Program-made: the position numbers and the translations under genes
In this document: piece by piece, positions 7,412 to 14,079 of the stretch
Layout of the letters: each line of letters starts with the position of its first letter
How positions within the stretch are numbered: position 1 is the first letter of the stretch
From: Coriobacteriia bacterium
GTDB lineage: Bacteria > Actinomycetota > Coriobacteriia > Anaerosomatales > SLCP01
Assembly: GCA_007125735.1 (NCBI GenBank)
Contig: SLCP01000017.1
Span: 1-23,256, forward strand
Reading direction: 5' to 3'
DNA: 23,256 bases
The notes under the pieces: generated by a model
The model's database searches: none
Seen by the model: only the letters and a program-made list of their open reading frames with translations
What the model was told of the DNA's origin: nothing

Positions 7412-7693
7412 CTAGTTCAGCCAAGGGAGCAGGTTCTCCCCGCTCTCGACACAACTCAACTCGACCGTTCCTGTGAGAACGTCGACGTAGCTATAGGAGA
7501 CCCGTGCCGTGCGGTCTCGCTTCTCCTCGACCTTCACGACGAACAAGGCGGGGTGAGTCTGTTCCAGGACCCCCTCGCGCTCGACGATCTTCGAGCGACC
7601 CATATTCGCCTTCAGGCGCATCCGTGTACCCATGAGCCCCTCGAGGTCGCCGCGGATACGTCCGACGACCTCGGTCTGCTGAGCAAGATCCAT
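7412..7693 (-). CDS. veg: Veg family protein
   Basis: This 93-residue protein matches Veg (DUF1021), a small cytoplasmic protein known in Bacillus subtilis for very strong vegetative transcription and an influence on biofilm genes. Recognisable segments are LKANMGRSKIVEREGVL, HPALFVVKV and RVSYSYVDVLTGTVEL. The ATG has AAGGAGG eight bases upstream, an excellent ribosome site, and a near-consensus promoter lies about 30 bases before it. The strong promoter plus strong ribosome site parallels the known strength of the Bacillus veg promoter. Order rsmA-veg-ispE is as in Bacillus, but yabG and sspF are absent. Confidence 0.95.
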   Translation of the reverse strand: MDLAQQTEVVGRIRGDLEGLMGTRMRLKANMGRSKIVEREGVLEQTHPALFVVKVEEKRDRTARVSYSYVDVLTGTVELSCVESGENLLPWLN

Positions 7694-7722
7694 TCATTCG
7701 CCTCCTTGTAGTACGAAAGCGT

Positions 7723-7751
7723 AGTATAGCCCACTGAAGCGCGAATCTCAA
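7723..7751 (-). promoter_or_regulatory. Near-consensus sigma-A promoter of veg
   Basis: On the - strand TTGAGA (7746-7751) and TATACT (7723-7728) are separated by exactly 17 bases, four of six and five of six to consensus. The -35 box overlaps the rsmA stop codon. The expected start near 7716 gives a leader of about 23 bases carrying AAGGAGG. Confidence 0.8.
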
Positions 7752-8614
7752 GGTAGGAGCGTAGATTTCATCGCCGCTTCCCCGAGCGTGAGGTACTCCT
7801 CGAGTGCGAGGGTCTCCGCTCGCCGCGTAGGGTCCACGCCGGCCTCGGCAAGCACCGCTTCGACCGTTTCTGGCGCGGCGCCGAGCGCCGATACGAGCGA
7901 GTTGCGGATCGTCTTGCGGCGCTGCGCGAACGCGGCGTCAGCCATGCGAGCCGCGGCCCAAGCGGCGTCGTGCGCGGCACCACGTTCGACGCGGTCGAGC
8001 CGTACGACGGCGGAGTCGACCCGCGGCGGTGGAAGGAAGCACGTCCGTGGCACCGGGAAGCGCGCGCCCGGCTCGACGTGCAGCCCGAGCTTCACCGTGT
8101 AGGAGCCGTACTGCTTGCTCCCAGGTGCCGCGGTCATCCGGTCGGCGACCTCGGCCTGGACCATCACGACCGCGAACCGGAGCGTGGGCAACTCCTCGAA
8201 GAAACGCAGCACCACCGTCGCGGCGACCGAGTACGGAAGGTTGGCGACGAGCGCCACCGGGGGGCCGAGCGAGGTCGCGAGCTGCTCTACGGGCACGTCG
8301 ACCGCATCCGCATGCACGACGGTGACGTTCCCGCATCCGCCGAGCGTATCATCGAGCACCGGAAGCAACCGCGCGTCGCGCTCGACCGCAACGACGCTGC
8401 CCGCCTCGCCGCACAGTGCGACCGTCAGGGTGCCGATGCCAGGGCCGACCTCGAGCACAACATCGTGACTGCTCAGGGAGGCCAGATCAAGGATGCGAGT
8501 CACGATGTTGCCGTCGACGAGAAAGTGTTGGCCGAGGGACTTCCGCGTGTACAGACCGTGGGTACGCAGGACATCGAGCGTGGCTCCGGGAGTCGCGAGC
8601 GGCGAGCGTGACAC
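7748..8614 (-). CDS. rsmA: 16S rRNA adenine(1518/1519)-N6 dimethyltransferase
   Basis: A 288-residue KsgA/RsmA. It dimethylates the two adjacent adenosines near the 3' end of 16S rRNA during small-subunit assembly. Seen are KSLGQHFL at 25-32, the SAM-binding VGPGIGTLT at 56-64, the acidic E78 at the end of strand 2, the catalytic NLPY at 125-128 and a C-terminal RNA-contact domain with AFAQRRKTIRNSL. The GTG at 8614 is chosen because it is the only good start before the conserved part and has AGGGG upstream. The frame is open further upstream but overlaps the previous gene. It lies eight bases after the G5/3D gene, as ksgA follows yabE and rnmV in Bacillus. Confidence 0.96.
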   Translation of the reverse strand: MSRSPLATPGATLDVLRTHGLYTRKSLGQHFLVDGNIVTRILDLASLSSHDVVLEVGPGIGTLTVALCGEAGSVVAVERDARLLPVLDDTLGGCGNVTVVHADAVDVPVEQLATSLGPPVALVANLPYSVAATVVLRFFEELPTLRFAVVMVQAEVADRMTAAPGSKQYGSYTVKLGLHVEPGARFPVPRTCFLPPPRVDSAVVRLDRVERGAAHDAAWAAARMADAAFAQRRKTIRNSLVSALGAAPETVEAVLAEAGVDPTRRAETLALEEYLTLGEAAMKSTLLP

Positions 8615-8622
8615 GCCGACCC

Positions 8623-9645
8623 CTACGGAAGGATGGTGATCGTCACCGTGCGCCGACCCCAAGCGACCGCCTCTGCCCGCGTGTCGAAGCACACGTCGAT
8701 CTTGTCACCCTTGATTGCGCCACCGGTGTCCGCCGCGATCGCGTTTCCGTAACCCGGGACGTACACGCGGGTGCCGAGCGGGATGACCGCGGGGTCGACG
8801 GCGATGACACCGTACGTCGCCCGAGCGCCGGTTGCGGTCCGTGTGTTCACCCCGGGATCGCCCGGCGAGTACGCTGTCGCCACCACGGTGAGCGTCCGGC
8901 CTTCGCGTGGCGGTTCGGCGGTGGCGCCAGCCCGCGACGCGACGGTCCTCGGGGCGCTTCGCTTCGTACCCACCGCGACGATCTCGTCGACGGGCTCGGT
9001 GACGACGCGCTCTGCAGACAGCGTACGCGGCCCTTCGACACCATCGGTGACGGTCATCCGGTAGACGCGAACGGCGGTCCCCGGCTCTCCGTGGCGCTTG
9101 ATGGCACGCGAGCCCTGGGGCATGGAGGCGTCGTTCTCGACAGTGGTCGCGTAGTCGACCTCGACGTACTCTTCGACGACCCGAACGAACACGTCACTGA
9201 CCGAGATGGTCATCCCGGCATCGAGAGGGGTCTCGAGGGGCGGCTCGACACTGCAGCCCGACGCCGGGTCGAGACCCGCAGCGACGAGCGCATCGGCGAC
9301 CGTGGAACCCACGACGTCGAGCGCGAGCAGTTCGCCTGAGATGTCGACGACCACAGGTACGGCGTGGCGCACCACCACTGTCATCCCATCGCTGACAGGA
9401 GTCGACGGACTTGGGGACACGACGTCTGCGGCACTGAGGACGATACCCGCATCTGCAAGCAAGGTATCGACCGTATCGGCGTCGGACGTGACGAAACGCG
9501 CGTCTCCGTCGACGACGAGGGTGACGCCGCTATCGGCCCACACGAACCCGGTGACGCCCAGTGCAAAAAGTGCTGCTGCGACGAGGAGTACGACTACGTG
9601 GTACGGCTTGAGCGATCGTGCCGGACGCTCCGGCGATGCTCCCAT
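8623..9645 (-). CDS. YabE-like cell-wall protein: DUF348, G5 and 3D domains
   Basis: A 340-residue exported or membrane-anchored protein predicted to act on peptidoglycan. Residues 14-38 are a hydrophobic export or anchor segment. Residues about 41-90 and 96-150 are two DUF348 ubiquitin-like repeats, about 151-228 a G5 domain, and 253-338 a 3D domain with the conserved Asp set D306, D314 and D317 in ADTGGAIKGDKID. The 3D fold is the catalytic barrel of MltA-like lytic transglycosylases; YabE and actinobacterial Rpf proteins share the DUF348-G5 part. A lytic role is inferred. AGGGG precedes the ATG, and a TATAAT promoter lies upstream. Next to rsmA as in Bacillus. Confidence 0.9.
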   Translation of the reverse strand: MGASPERPARSLKPYHVVVLLVAAALFALGVTGFVWADSGVTLVVDGDARFVTSDADTVDTLLADAGIVLSAADVVSPSPSTPVSDGMTVVVRHAVPVVVDISGELLALDVVGSTVADALVAAGLDPASGCSVEPPLETPLDAGMTISVSDVFVRVVEEYVEVDYATTVENDASMPQGSRAIKRHGEPGTAVRVYRMTVTDGVEGPRTLSAERVVTEPVDEIVAVGTKRSAPRTVASRAGATAEPPREGRTLTVVATAYSPGDPGVNTRTATGARATYGVIAVDPAVIPLGTRVYVPGYGNAIAADTGGAIKGDKIDVCFDTRAEAVAWGRRTVTITILP

Positions 9646-9691
9646 GAACCCCTCTTCATCGACAGGTCGGCTTCAGAGCGAACGAGACTCG

Positions 9692-9720
9692 ATTATAGCC
9701 ATCGGACCGACACGCCACAA
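9692..9720 (-). promoter_or_regulatory. Promoter of the G5/3D-rsmA unit
   Basis: A perfect TATAAT (- strand, 9692-9697) lies 17 bases after TTGTGG (9715-9720). The start point would be near 9685, about 40 bases before the ATG. The -10 is ideal and the -35 matches only three of six bases. Confidence 0.7.
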
Positions 9721-9770
9721 ACGGCCAGTTCGCTACGGTTCACCCGTCGAGCGGGACGGCCGGAGAGGCG

Positions 9771-10379
9771 TCAGCGCTGTGACTCCCGGCGCACCGACTC
9801 CACAAGCGACCGGCCGATCCGAGCAGCGTTCGCGAGCTCGGCGGGAAAGCGCTCGATGTCTTCCGGAGCGTCCGGACCCTCGACGTGAAGCTCCTCTGCG
9901 TAGTCGATGCCGAGGACCGCGAACACGCTCCTGGTGGGGGCGGCCGCGGCCTCGAACCCGAACGGGTCTCCGCCGCCGCGCACGAGCAGGAGCGCCCCCG
10001 GCCTGCGCAGGGAGACCTGCTCTCCATGCACGTAGCGCCTGGCCCAGTACGGCTGCAAGCGGTCGTAGAGCGCCTTGAGGACCGCAGGCACGGTAGCGAA
10101 GTACACCGGACTCGCCACGACCACGGCATCCGCGCCATCGAGACGCTCGTAGACGTCGGCCATGTCGTCCGATATCACGCACACGCCCGAAGGCGCGCAT
10201 CCACCGCATCCCGTGCACGGTGCGATGTCGCACTCGACGACGACGAGCTTGTCGACCTCGGCCCCGGCCGCCCGAGCACCCGCGAGGCACTCGTCGAGCA
10301 GCCGCTCGCTGTTACCGTGGCGGCGCGGTGATCCCGCGATGCCGAGGATAGTCAGCGTGTCCGGCGCGCTCATCGGCAT
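9771..10379 (-). CDS. Flavodoxin-family iron-sulfur flavoprotein (NADPH-dependent FMN reductase-like)
   Basis: A 202-residue flavodoxin-fold protein that should bind FMN. The phosphate loop is at 16-28 (GSPRRHGNSERLL) and the second FMN segment SPVYFATVPAVLKAL at 90-104. Between them C55, C58, C61 and C67 form a compact CX2CX2CX5C set, the 4Fe-4S motif of archaeal and clostridial Isf proteins. It is therefore likely to be an electron carrier of anaerobes; partner and substrate are unknown. The ATG shares one base with the tatD stop (TGATG), with GAGG upstream, so the pair is coupled. A second ATG is two codons on. It sits between tatD and the G5/3D gene, where Bacillus has no such gene. Confidence 0.85.
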   Translation of the reverse strand: MPMSAPDTLTILGIAGSPRRHGNSERLLDECLAGARAAGAEVDKLVVVECDIAPCTGCGGCAPSGVCVISDDMADVYERLDGADAVVVASPVYFATVPAVLKALYDRLQPYWARRYVHGEQVSLRRPGALLLVRGGGDPFGFEAAAAPTRSVFAVLGIDYAEELHVEGPDAPEDIERFPAELANAARIGRSLVESVRRESQR

Positions 10380-11251
10380 CACGACCTCGCGCCGCCAAAA
10401 ACGGCCTGCGCGTTCGCCGTGAGCGTGTCGGCACACTGGCGTGTGTCGACCCCGTGTGTGCGCGCGAGCGCCGCTGCCGTATAGGTCACGAGGGCAGGCT
10501 CGTTCCGCTTGCCGCGGTACGGGTCGGGCGCGAGGAACGGACAGTCGGTCTCGACGAGCAGACGCTCGAGCGGCACTGCCGCAGCCGCGACGCGCAGCTC
10601 CTCGGCCTTCTTGAAGGTGAGCGGACCGGCGAACGAGACGTAGCACCCCATGTCGACGAAACGGCGCGCGAGTGTGGCGTCGGCGGTGAAGCAGTGGATG
10701 ATGCACCCGGCACGGGGAACGCCGAGTTCGGTCAGGATCTCGATGCCCTCATCGTGCGCCTCACGCAGGTGGACGACGGCGGGAAGCCCGGATTCGTGCG
10801 CAATGGCGAGCTCCGCCCTGAACGAGGCCCGCTGGTCGTCGCGGGGCGAGTTGTCGTAGTGGAAGTCGAGTCCCATCTCGCCGATCGCCGCCACCCGCGG
10901 ATCGCGTGCGTACGCGCGGAGGTGCGCGTCGACGGCCTCATCGTACCGGGACGCGTTGTGCGGGTGGCACCCCACGACGATGCGCACCTCGGGGACCTCT
11001 GCAGCCGCATGGCCGCCTTCGGTCGCAGCTTCTGCGACAAGTCGTTCCTCGGCCTCGGCACACCAGCCCGCGAGCCCCTCGAACGTCCGCTCCGGCGACT
11101 CGGTGACATCGACGACGGTCGCGACGAACGACACCCCCGACTGCGCGGCGCGCACGAGCGCACCCGGAGGGTCGTCGAGCATGTCGAGGTGCGCGTGGGT
11201 GTCGGGCACCGGAGCGCCGAGGTCGGGCGTGTCGTAGCGAATGTCGGTCAC
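10379..11251 (-). CDS. tatD: TatD family metal-dependent hydrolase (DNase)
   Basis: A 290-residue TIM-barrel hydrolase of the TatD/YcfH/YabD group, cytoplasmic 3'-5' nucleases or related phosphodiesterases. Metal ligands are visible: H19 and H21 in THAHLD, Glu in GEMGLDFH, His in VVHLREAHDE, His in IIHCFTAD and Asp in LLVETDCPFLAP. The GTG at 11251 is preferred because GAGGAG precedes it by five to six bases. The longer frame to GTG 11281 would start inside a stem-loop next to the metG stop. It follows metG, as in Bacillus (metS-yabD) and many other bacteria, where the association suggests a role linked to translation quality or DNA repair that remains unclear. Confidence 0.93.
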   Translation of the reverse strand: MTDIRYDTPDLGAPVPDTHAHLDMLDDPPGALVRAAQSGVSFVATVVDVTESPERTFEGLAGWCAEAEERLVAEAATEGGHAAAEVPEVRIVVGCHPHNASRYDEAVDAHLRAYARDPRVAAIGEMGLDFHYDNSPRDDQRASFRAELAIAHESGLPAVVHLREAHDEGIEILTELGVPRAGCIIHCFTADATLARRFVDMGCYVSFAGPLTFKKAEELRVAAAAVPLERLLVETDCPFLAPDPYRGKRNEPALVTYTAAALARTHGVDTRQCADTLTANAQAVFGGARS

Positions 11252-11272
11252 GGTGTCTCCTCGGCAGGCGAG

Positions 11273-11297
11273 CTGACGCACGGGCGGCGTGCGTCAG
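11273..11297 (-). terminator. 10-bp stem-loop spanning the metG stop codon
   Basis: ctgacgcacg (11273-11282) pairs perfectly with cgtgcgtcag (11288-11297) around a five-base loop. The stem contains the metG TGA and precedes tatD. No U-tract follows. It belongs to the same style of GC-rich intercistronic hairpins seen after prs, veg and the ImmA-like gene. Confidence 0.5.
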
Positions 11298-12862
11298 GCC
11301 TCGTCGTAGATGCGCGGGTAGAGCGGGTCGCCCTTCGAGACCGCGTTGCCTGGCGGGAGCTGACCCCACACGGCAGCTGCCTCGAGGTCGGTCACGGCAT
11401 GGACGTCGCCGAGGCTCAGGCGGCGCCAGACCTCGGCCGAGGTCTCGGGCATGACCGGGGCGCAGAAGAGGGCCGCGATGCGCACGGACTCGAGCGCGTT
11501 GTAGATGACGGTCGCGAGGCGACCGTGGGTCTCCTCGGCCTTCGCGAGGTTCCACGGGGCCTCGTTCTCGATATAGCGGTTGGCGTCTTTGATGAGGTCC
11601 CACGCCGCCTCGAGGGCGGTGCCGTAGTCGAGGCGCTCCATCGCCCCGGCGTACTTCGCCGGCAGGGCCTCGGCGAATCCGCGCAGTGTCGCGTCGGCAT
11701 CGGTGGGCTGCTCGTCGGCAGGGATAGCGGGCACCGCGCCGTCGAAGTACTTCTCGATCATGTTGAACAGGCGCGAGCAGAGGTTGCCCCAGTCGTTGGC
11801 GAGATCGCCGTTATACCGCTGCACCATCGATTCCATCGAGATCGAGCCATCCTCGCCAAAGCGCACGTCGCGCAGGAAGTAGTAGCGGTAGGCATCGACC
11901 CCGAACCGCTCGACGAGCGACGCGGGCGTCTGGGCGTTGCCTTTGGACTTGCTCATCTTCTCGCCCTTGGCCATGAGGAACCCGTGCGCATAGACGCACT
12001 CGGGCACCTCGAGACCGGCCGCCATGAGCATCGCCGGCCAGATGACGCAGTGGAAGCGGATGATGTCCTTGCCCACGAAGTGGTATTGCGCCGGCCAGCG
12101 ACGGGCGAACTCGTCTGCCTTGGCGGGGTCACCGTAGCCGATCGCGGTGATGTAGTTGAGGAGCGCGTCGATCCAGACGTACGTGACGTGACCCTCGCCA
12201 AAGGGCAGCGGCACGCCCCACGTGAACGTCGTGCGCGAGATCGAGAGATCCTTGAGCCCGCTCTTCACGAACGAGATGACCTCGTTGGCGCGCGTCTCCG
12301 GGCGGATGAACGGGCGCCCCTCGGCAGCGCGCGTATCGTAGAGCTCGAGCAAGCGGTCACCGAACTCGGAGAGCTTGAAGAACCAGTTGTCCTCCTTGAT
12401 GAACTCGACATCCCGGCCGCACGACGGGCACTCGTGCTCGTTGATCTGGTCGGTCGGGAAGTACGTCTCGCACGGCACGCAATACCAGCCCTCGTAGTGG
12501 CCCTGATAGAGGTAGCCCGCGTCGTGGAGCGCCTGCCAGAACGCCTGGACACCGCGCTTGTGGCGCTCCTCCGTAGTGCGGATGAAGTCGTCGTTGGTGA
12601 TGCGGAGCATCTCCCACGCCTCGACGAAGCGTGGCGCGATCGAGTCGCACCACTCCTGCGGCGACATGCCGGCCTCCTCGGCGGCGTGCGCCACCTTCTG
12701 GCCGTGCTCGTCGAGGCCGGTGAGGTAGTGCACGTCGTCACCGAGCATGCGGCGGTACCGTGCCAGCGCGTCGCCCGCCACGGTGGTGTACGCAGTGCCG
12801 AGGTGCGGCACCGAGTTGACGTAGTAGATGGGGGTTGTCAGGTAGAACGATTCGGCGCTCAT
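11294..12862 (-). CDS. metG: Methionyl-tRNA synthetase
   Basis: A 522-residue class I synthetase that charges initiator and elongator tRNA-Met. The HIGH-type motif is HLGT at 20-23. C128, C131, C145 and C148 form a zinc knuckle in the connective domain. KMSKS is at 302-306. The anticodon-binding helical domain follows to about residue 510. The C-terminal tRNA-binding/dimerisation domain found in longer MetRS (about 640-680 residues) is absent, so this is the short form. The ATG at 12862 starts at the family N-terminus (FYLTTPIYYVN). The ribosome site GGAG is weak and rather far, about 11 bases. Divergent from the AbrB gene. Confidence 0.97.
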   Translation of the reverse strand: MSAESFYLTTPIYYVNSVPHLGTAYTTVAGDALARYRRMLGDDVHYLTGLDEHGQKVAHAAEEAGMSPQEWCDSIAPRFVEAWEMLRITNDDFIRTTEERHKRGVQAFWQALHDAGYLYQGHYEGWYCVPCETYFPTDQINEHECPSCGRDVEFIKEDNWFFKLSEFGDRLLELYDTRAAEGRPFIRPETRANEVISFVKSGLKDLSISRTTFTWGVPLPFGEGHVTYVWIDALLNYITAIGYGDPAKADEFARRWPAQYHFVGKDIIRFHCVIWPAMLMAAGLEVPECVYAHGFLMAKGEKMSKSKGNAQTPASLVERFGVDAYRYYFLRDVRFGEDGSISMESMVQRYNGDLANDWGNLCSRLFNMIEKYFDGAVPAIPADEQPTDADATLRGFAEALPAKYAGAMERLDYGTALEAAWDLIKDANRYIENEAPWNLAKAEETHGRLATVIYNALESVRIAALFCAPVMPETSAEVWRRLSLGDVHAVTDLEAAAVWGQLPPGNAVSKGDPLYPRIYDEA

Positions 12863-12923
12863 CGGTTTAGAGACTCCGTCCGTTGGGTAATACTGGAAAC
12901 AGAAAGGGGCGCACGACACCATG

Positions 12924-12951
12924 ATTCTAACCAATCCTGCCCCTGCGTCAC
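12924..12951 (-). promoter_or_regulatory. Probable metG promoter
   Basis: On the - strand TAGAAT (12924-12929, five of six) lies 16 bases after GTGACG (12946-12951, four of six). A start near 12917 gives a leader of about 55 bases. The -35 and spacer overlap the left arm of the inverted repeat in front of the AbrB gene, so a protein bound there could affect both genes. Confidence 0.5.
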
Positions 12952-12978
12952 CCGAACACCGTCCACGAAAGCAGGGGC
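12939..12978. repeat. 8-bp inverted repeat between metG and AbrB gene
   Basis: gccctgc-type arms: gcccctgc at 12939-12946 and gcaggggc at 12971-12978 are perfect inverted copies 24 bases apart. The right arm contains the GGGG ribosome site of the AbrB gene, and the left arm touches the metG -35. It may be an operator, or in RNA a stem that hides the AbrB ribosome site. Confidence 0.45.
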
Positions 12979-12981
12979 GAG

Positions 12982-13224
12982 ATGAAAGATACCGGCATCG
13001 TTAGGCGCGTCGACGACCTCGGGCGCATCGTCATACCCATGGAACTGAGGCGGACCCTCGGCATCCGCGTGAAGGACCCGATGGCCATCATGGTCGACGG
13101 TGACCGCATCATACTCCAGAAGCACACCGACGTCTGCGCGATCTGCGGAAGCCCCGAGGACGTCGCCGAGTTCAAGGACCGTCCGATCTGCGGACAGTGC
13201 ATCACCGAGATCAAAGCAAGGTGA
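12982..13224 (+). CDS. AbrB family transition-state-type regulator with C-terminal Cys knuckle
   Basis: An 80-residue DNA-binding protein. Residues 1-48 closely follow the AbrB swapped-hairpin N-terminal domain (GIVRRVDDLGRIVIPMELRRTLGI), which dimerises and binds DNA with relaxed specificity. The C-terminus differs from Bacillus AbrB: C52, C55, C70 and C73 form a CX2C-X14-CX2C zinc-ribbon-like knuckle, as I recall from clostridial relatives. AGGGG lies five bases or so before the ATG. The gene is divergent from metG and convergent with rsmI (18-base gap). In Bacillus abrB is also between rsmI (yabC) and metS, but divergent from rsmI's neighbour order only by orientation. AbrB proteins often repress their own gene. 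Confidence 0.92.
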   Translation: MKDTGIVRRVDDLGRIVIPMELRRTLGIRVKDPMAIMVDGDRIILQKHTDVCAICGSPEDVAEFKDRPICGQCITEIKAR

Positions 13225-13242
13225 CGCGCGACCGATTCGGCC

Positions 13243-14076
13243 TCACTCGTGTCCGTGTGCGATGCGGTAGACGTCGTTGCGCCGCGCCCCGAGCTCTTCC
13301 GCGACCCGCTTGACCGCCTCCGAGCGCTTGAGGCCCTCGGCGGCGAGTTCGTCGAGGCGCACACGGATGGCGTCGGTGTCGAGGGGGCTGCGCTCTCCGC
13401 GCGCCGGCGGGCCAACGAGCAGTACGACCTCTCCTTTCAATTCGCGCTGTGCGAGCGTCGCCGCGACCTCCTCGACGGGGCCACGCACGACCTCCTCGTG
13501 CATCTTGGTCAGTTCGCGCGCCATGCACGCCTGCCGACCGGGAAGCACCTCGGCGATCGCGGCGAGCGTGGCCGCGGTGCGGCGTGGCGACTCGTAGAAC
13601 ACGAGCGTGGCGTCGAGGTCAGCGAGCGCGGTGAGCCGCGTCCGGAGCTCCCCCGCCTTCCTCGGCAGGAAACCGCCGAAGTAGAACGCGTGCGTGGGCA
13701 GCCCGCTCGCCACGAGCGCGGTGATGATCGCCGAGGGCCCCGGGAGCACCTCGACGGCAAGATCGGCCTCGATGCACGCATCGACGAGATGAGCGCCCGG
13801 ATCGGAGACGCCCGGGGTCCCCGCGTCAGAGACGAGGGCGACGCGCTCGCCCGCCCCGATGCGTTCGACGATCTCGGGCGTGCGGGAGTCAAGGTTGTGC
13901 GCGTGGTACGAGCGCATCGGCGTCTCGATCCCGTAGCGGGCGAGCAACGTGCGTGTCACGCGGGTGTCCTCGGCGGCGATGAGGTCTGCGTCGCGCAGCG
14001 CGTCGAGCACGCGCACGGTGACATCACCCAGGTTGCCGATGGGCGTGGCGCACACGCTGAGGCGGCCGGAGGCCAC
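13243..14076 (-). CDS. rsmI: 16S rRNA (cytidine(1402)-2'-O)-methyltransferase
   Basis: A 277-residue tetrapyrrole-methylase-fold enzyme that 2'-O-methylates C1402 in the decoding centre of 16S rRNA. Family segments are VCATPIGNLGDVTVR near the start, AAEDTRVTRTLL, ALVSDAGTPGVSDPG, the VLPGPSAIITAL segment and FYESPRR. The C-terminal LKRSEAVKRVAEELG helix pair is also typical. The GTG at 14076 is three bases after the stop of the upstream membrane-protein gene and has GGAG six bases before it. No other in-frame start fits the conserved N-terminus. Probably co-transcribed with the membrane-protein gene. Confidence 0.96.
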   Translation of the reverse strand: MASGRLSVCATPIGNLGDVTVRVLDALRDADLIAAEDTRVTRTLLARYGIETPMRSYHAHNLDSRTPEIVERIGAGERVALVSDAGTPGVSDPGAHLVDACIEADLAVEVLPGPSAIITALVASGLPTHAFYFGGFLPRKAGELRTRLTALADLDATLVFYESPRRTAATLAAIAEVLPGRQACMARELTKMHEEVVRGPVEEVAATLAQRELKGEVVLLVGPPARGERSPLDTDAIRVRLDELAAEGLKRSEAVKRVAEELGARRNDVYRIAHGHE

Positions 14077-14079
14077 CGG

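Noticed and set aside
8615..8692. Longer rsmA reading frame
   Set aside because: It overlaps the 3' end of the G5/3D gene and has no start with a ribosome site; the conserved part begins after GTG 8614.
10454..12985. An 843-codon open frame on the + strand opposite tatD and metG
   Set aside because: It is antisense to two genes with clear catalytic motifs, has no recognisable domain, and such long open antisense frames are expected in GC-rich codon usage.
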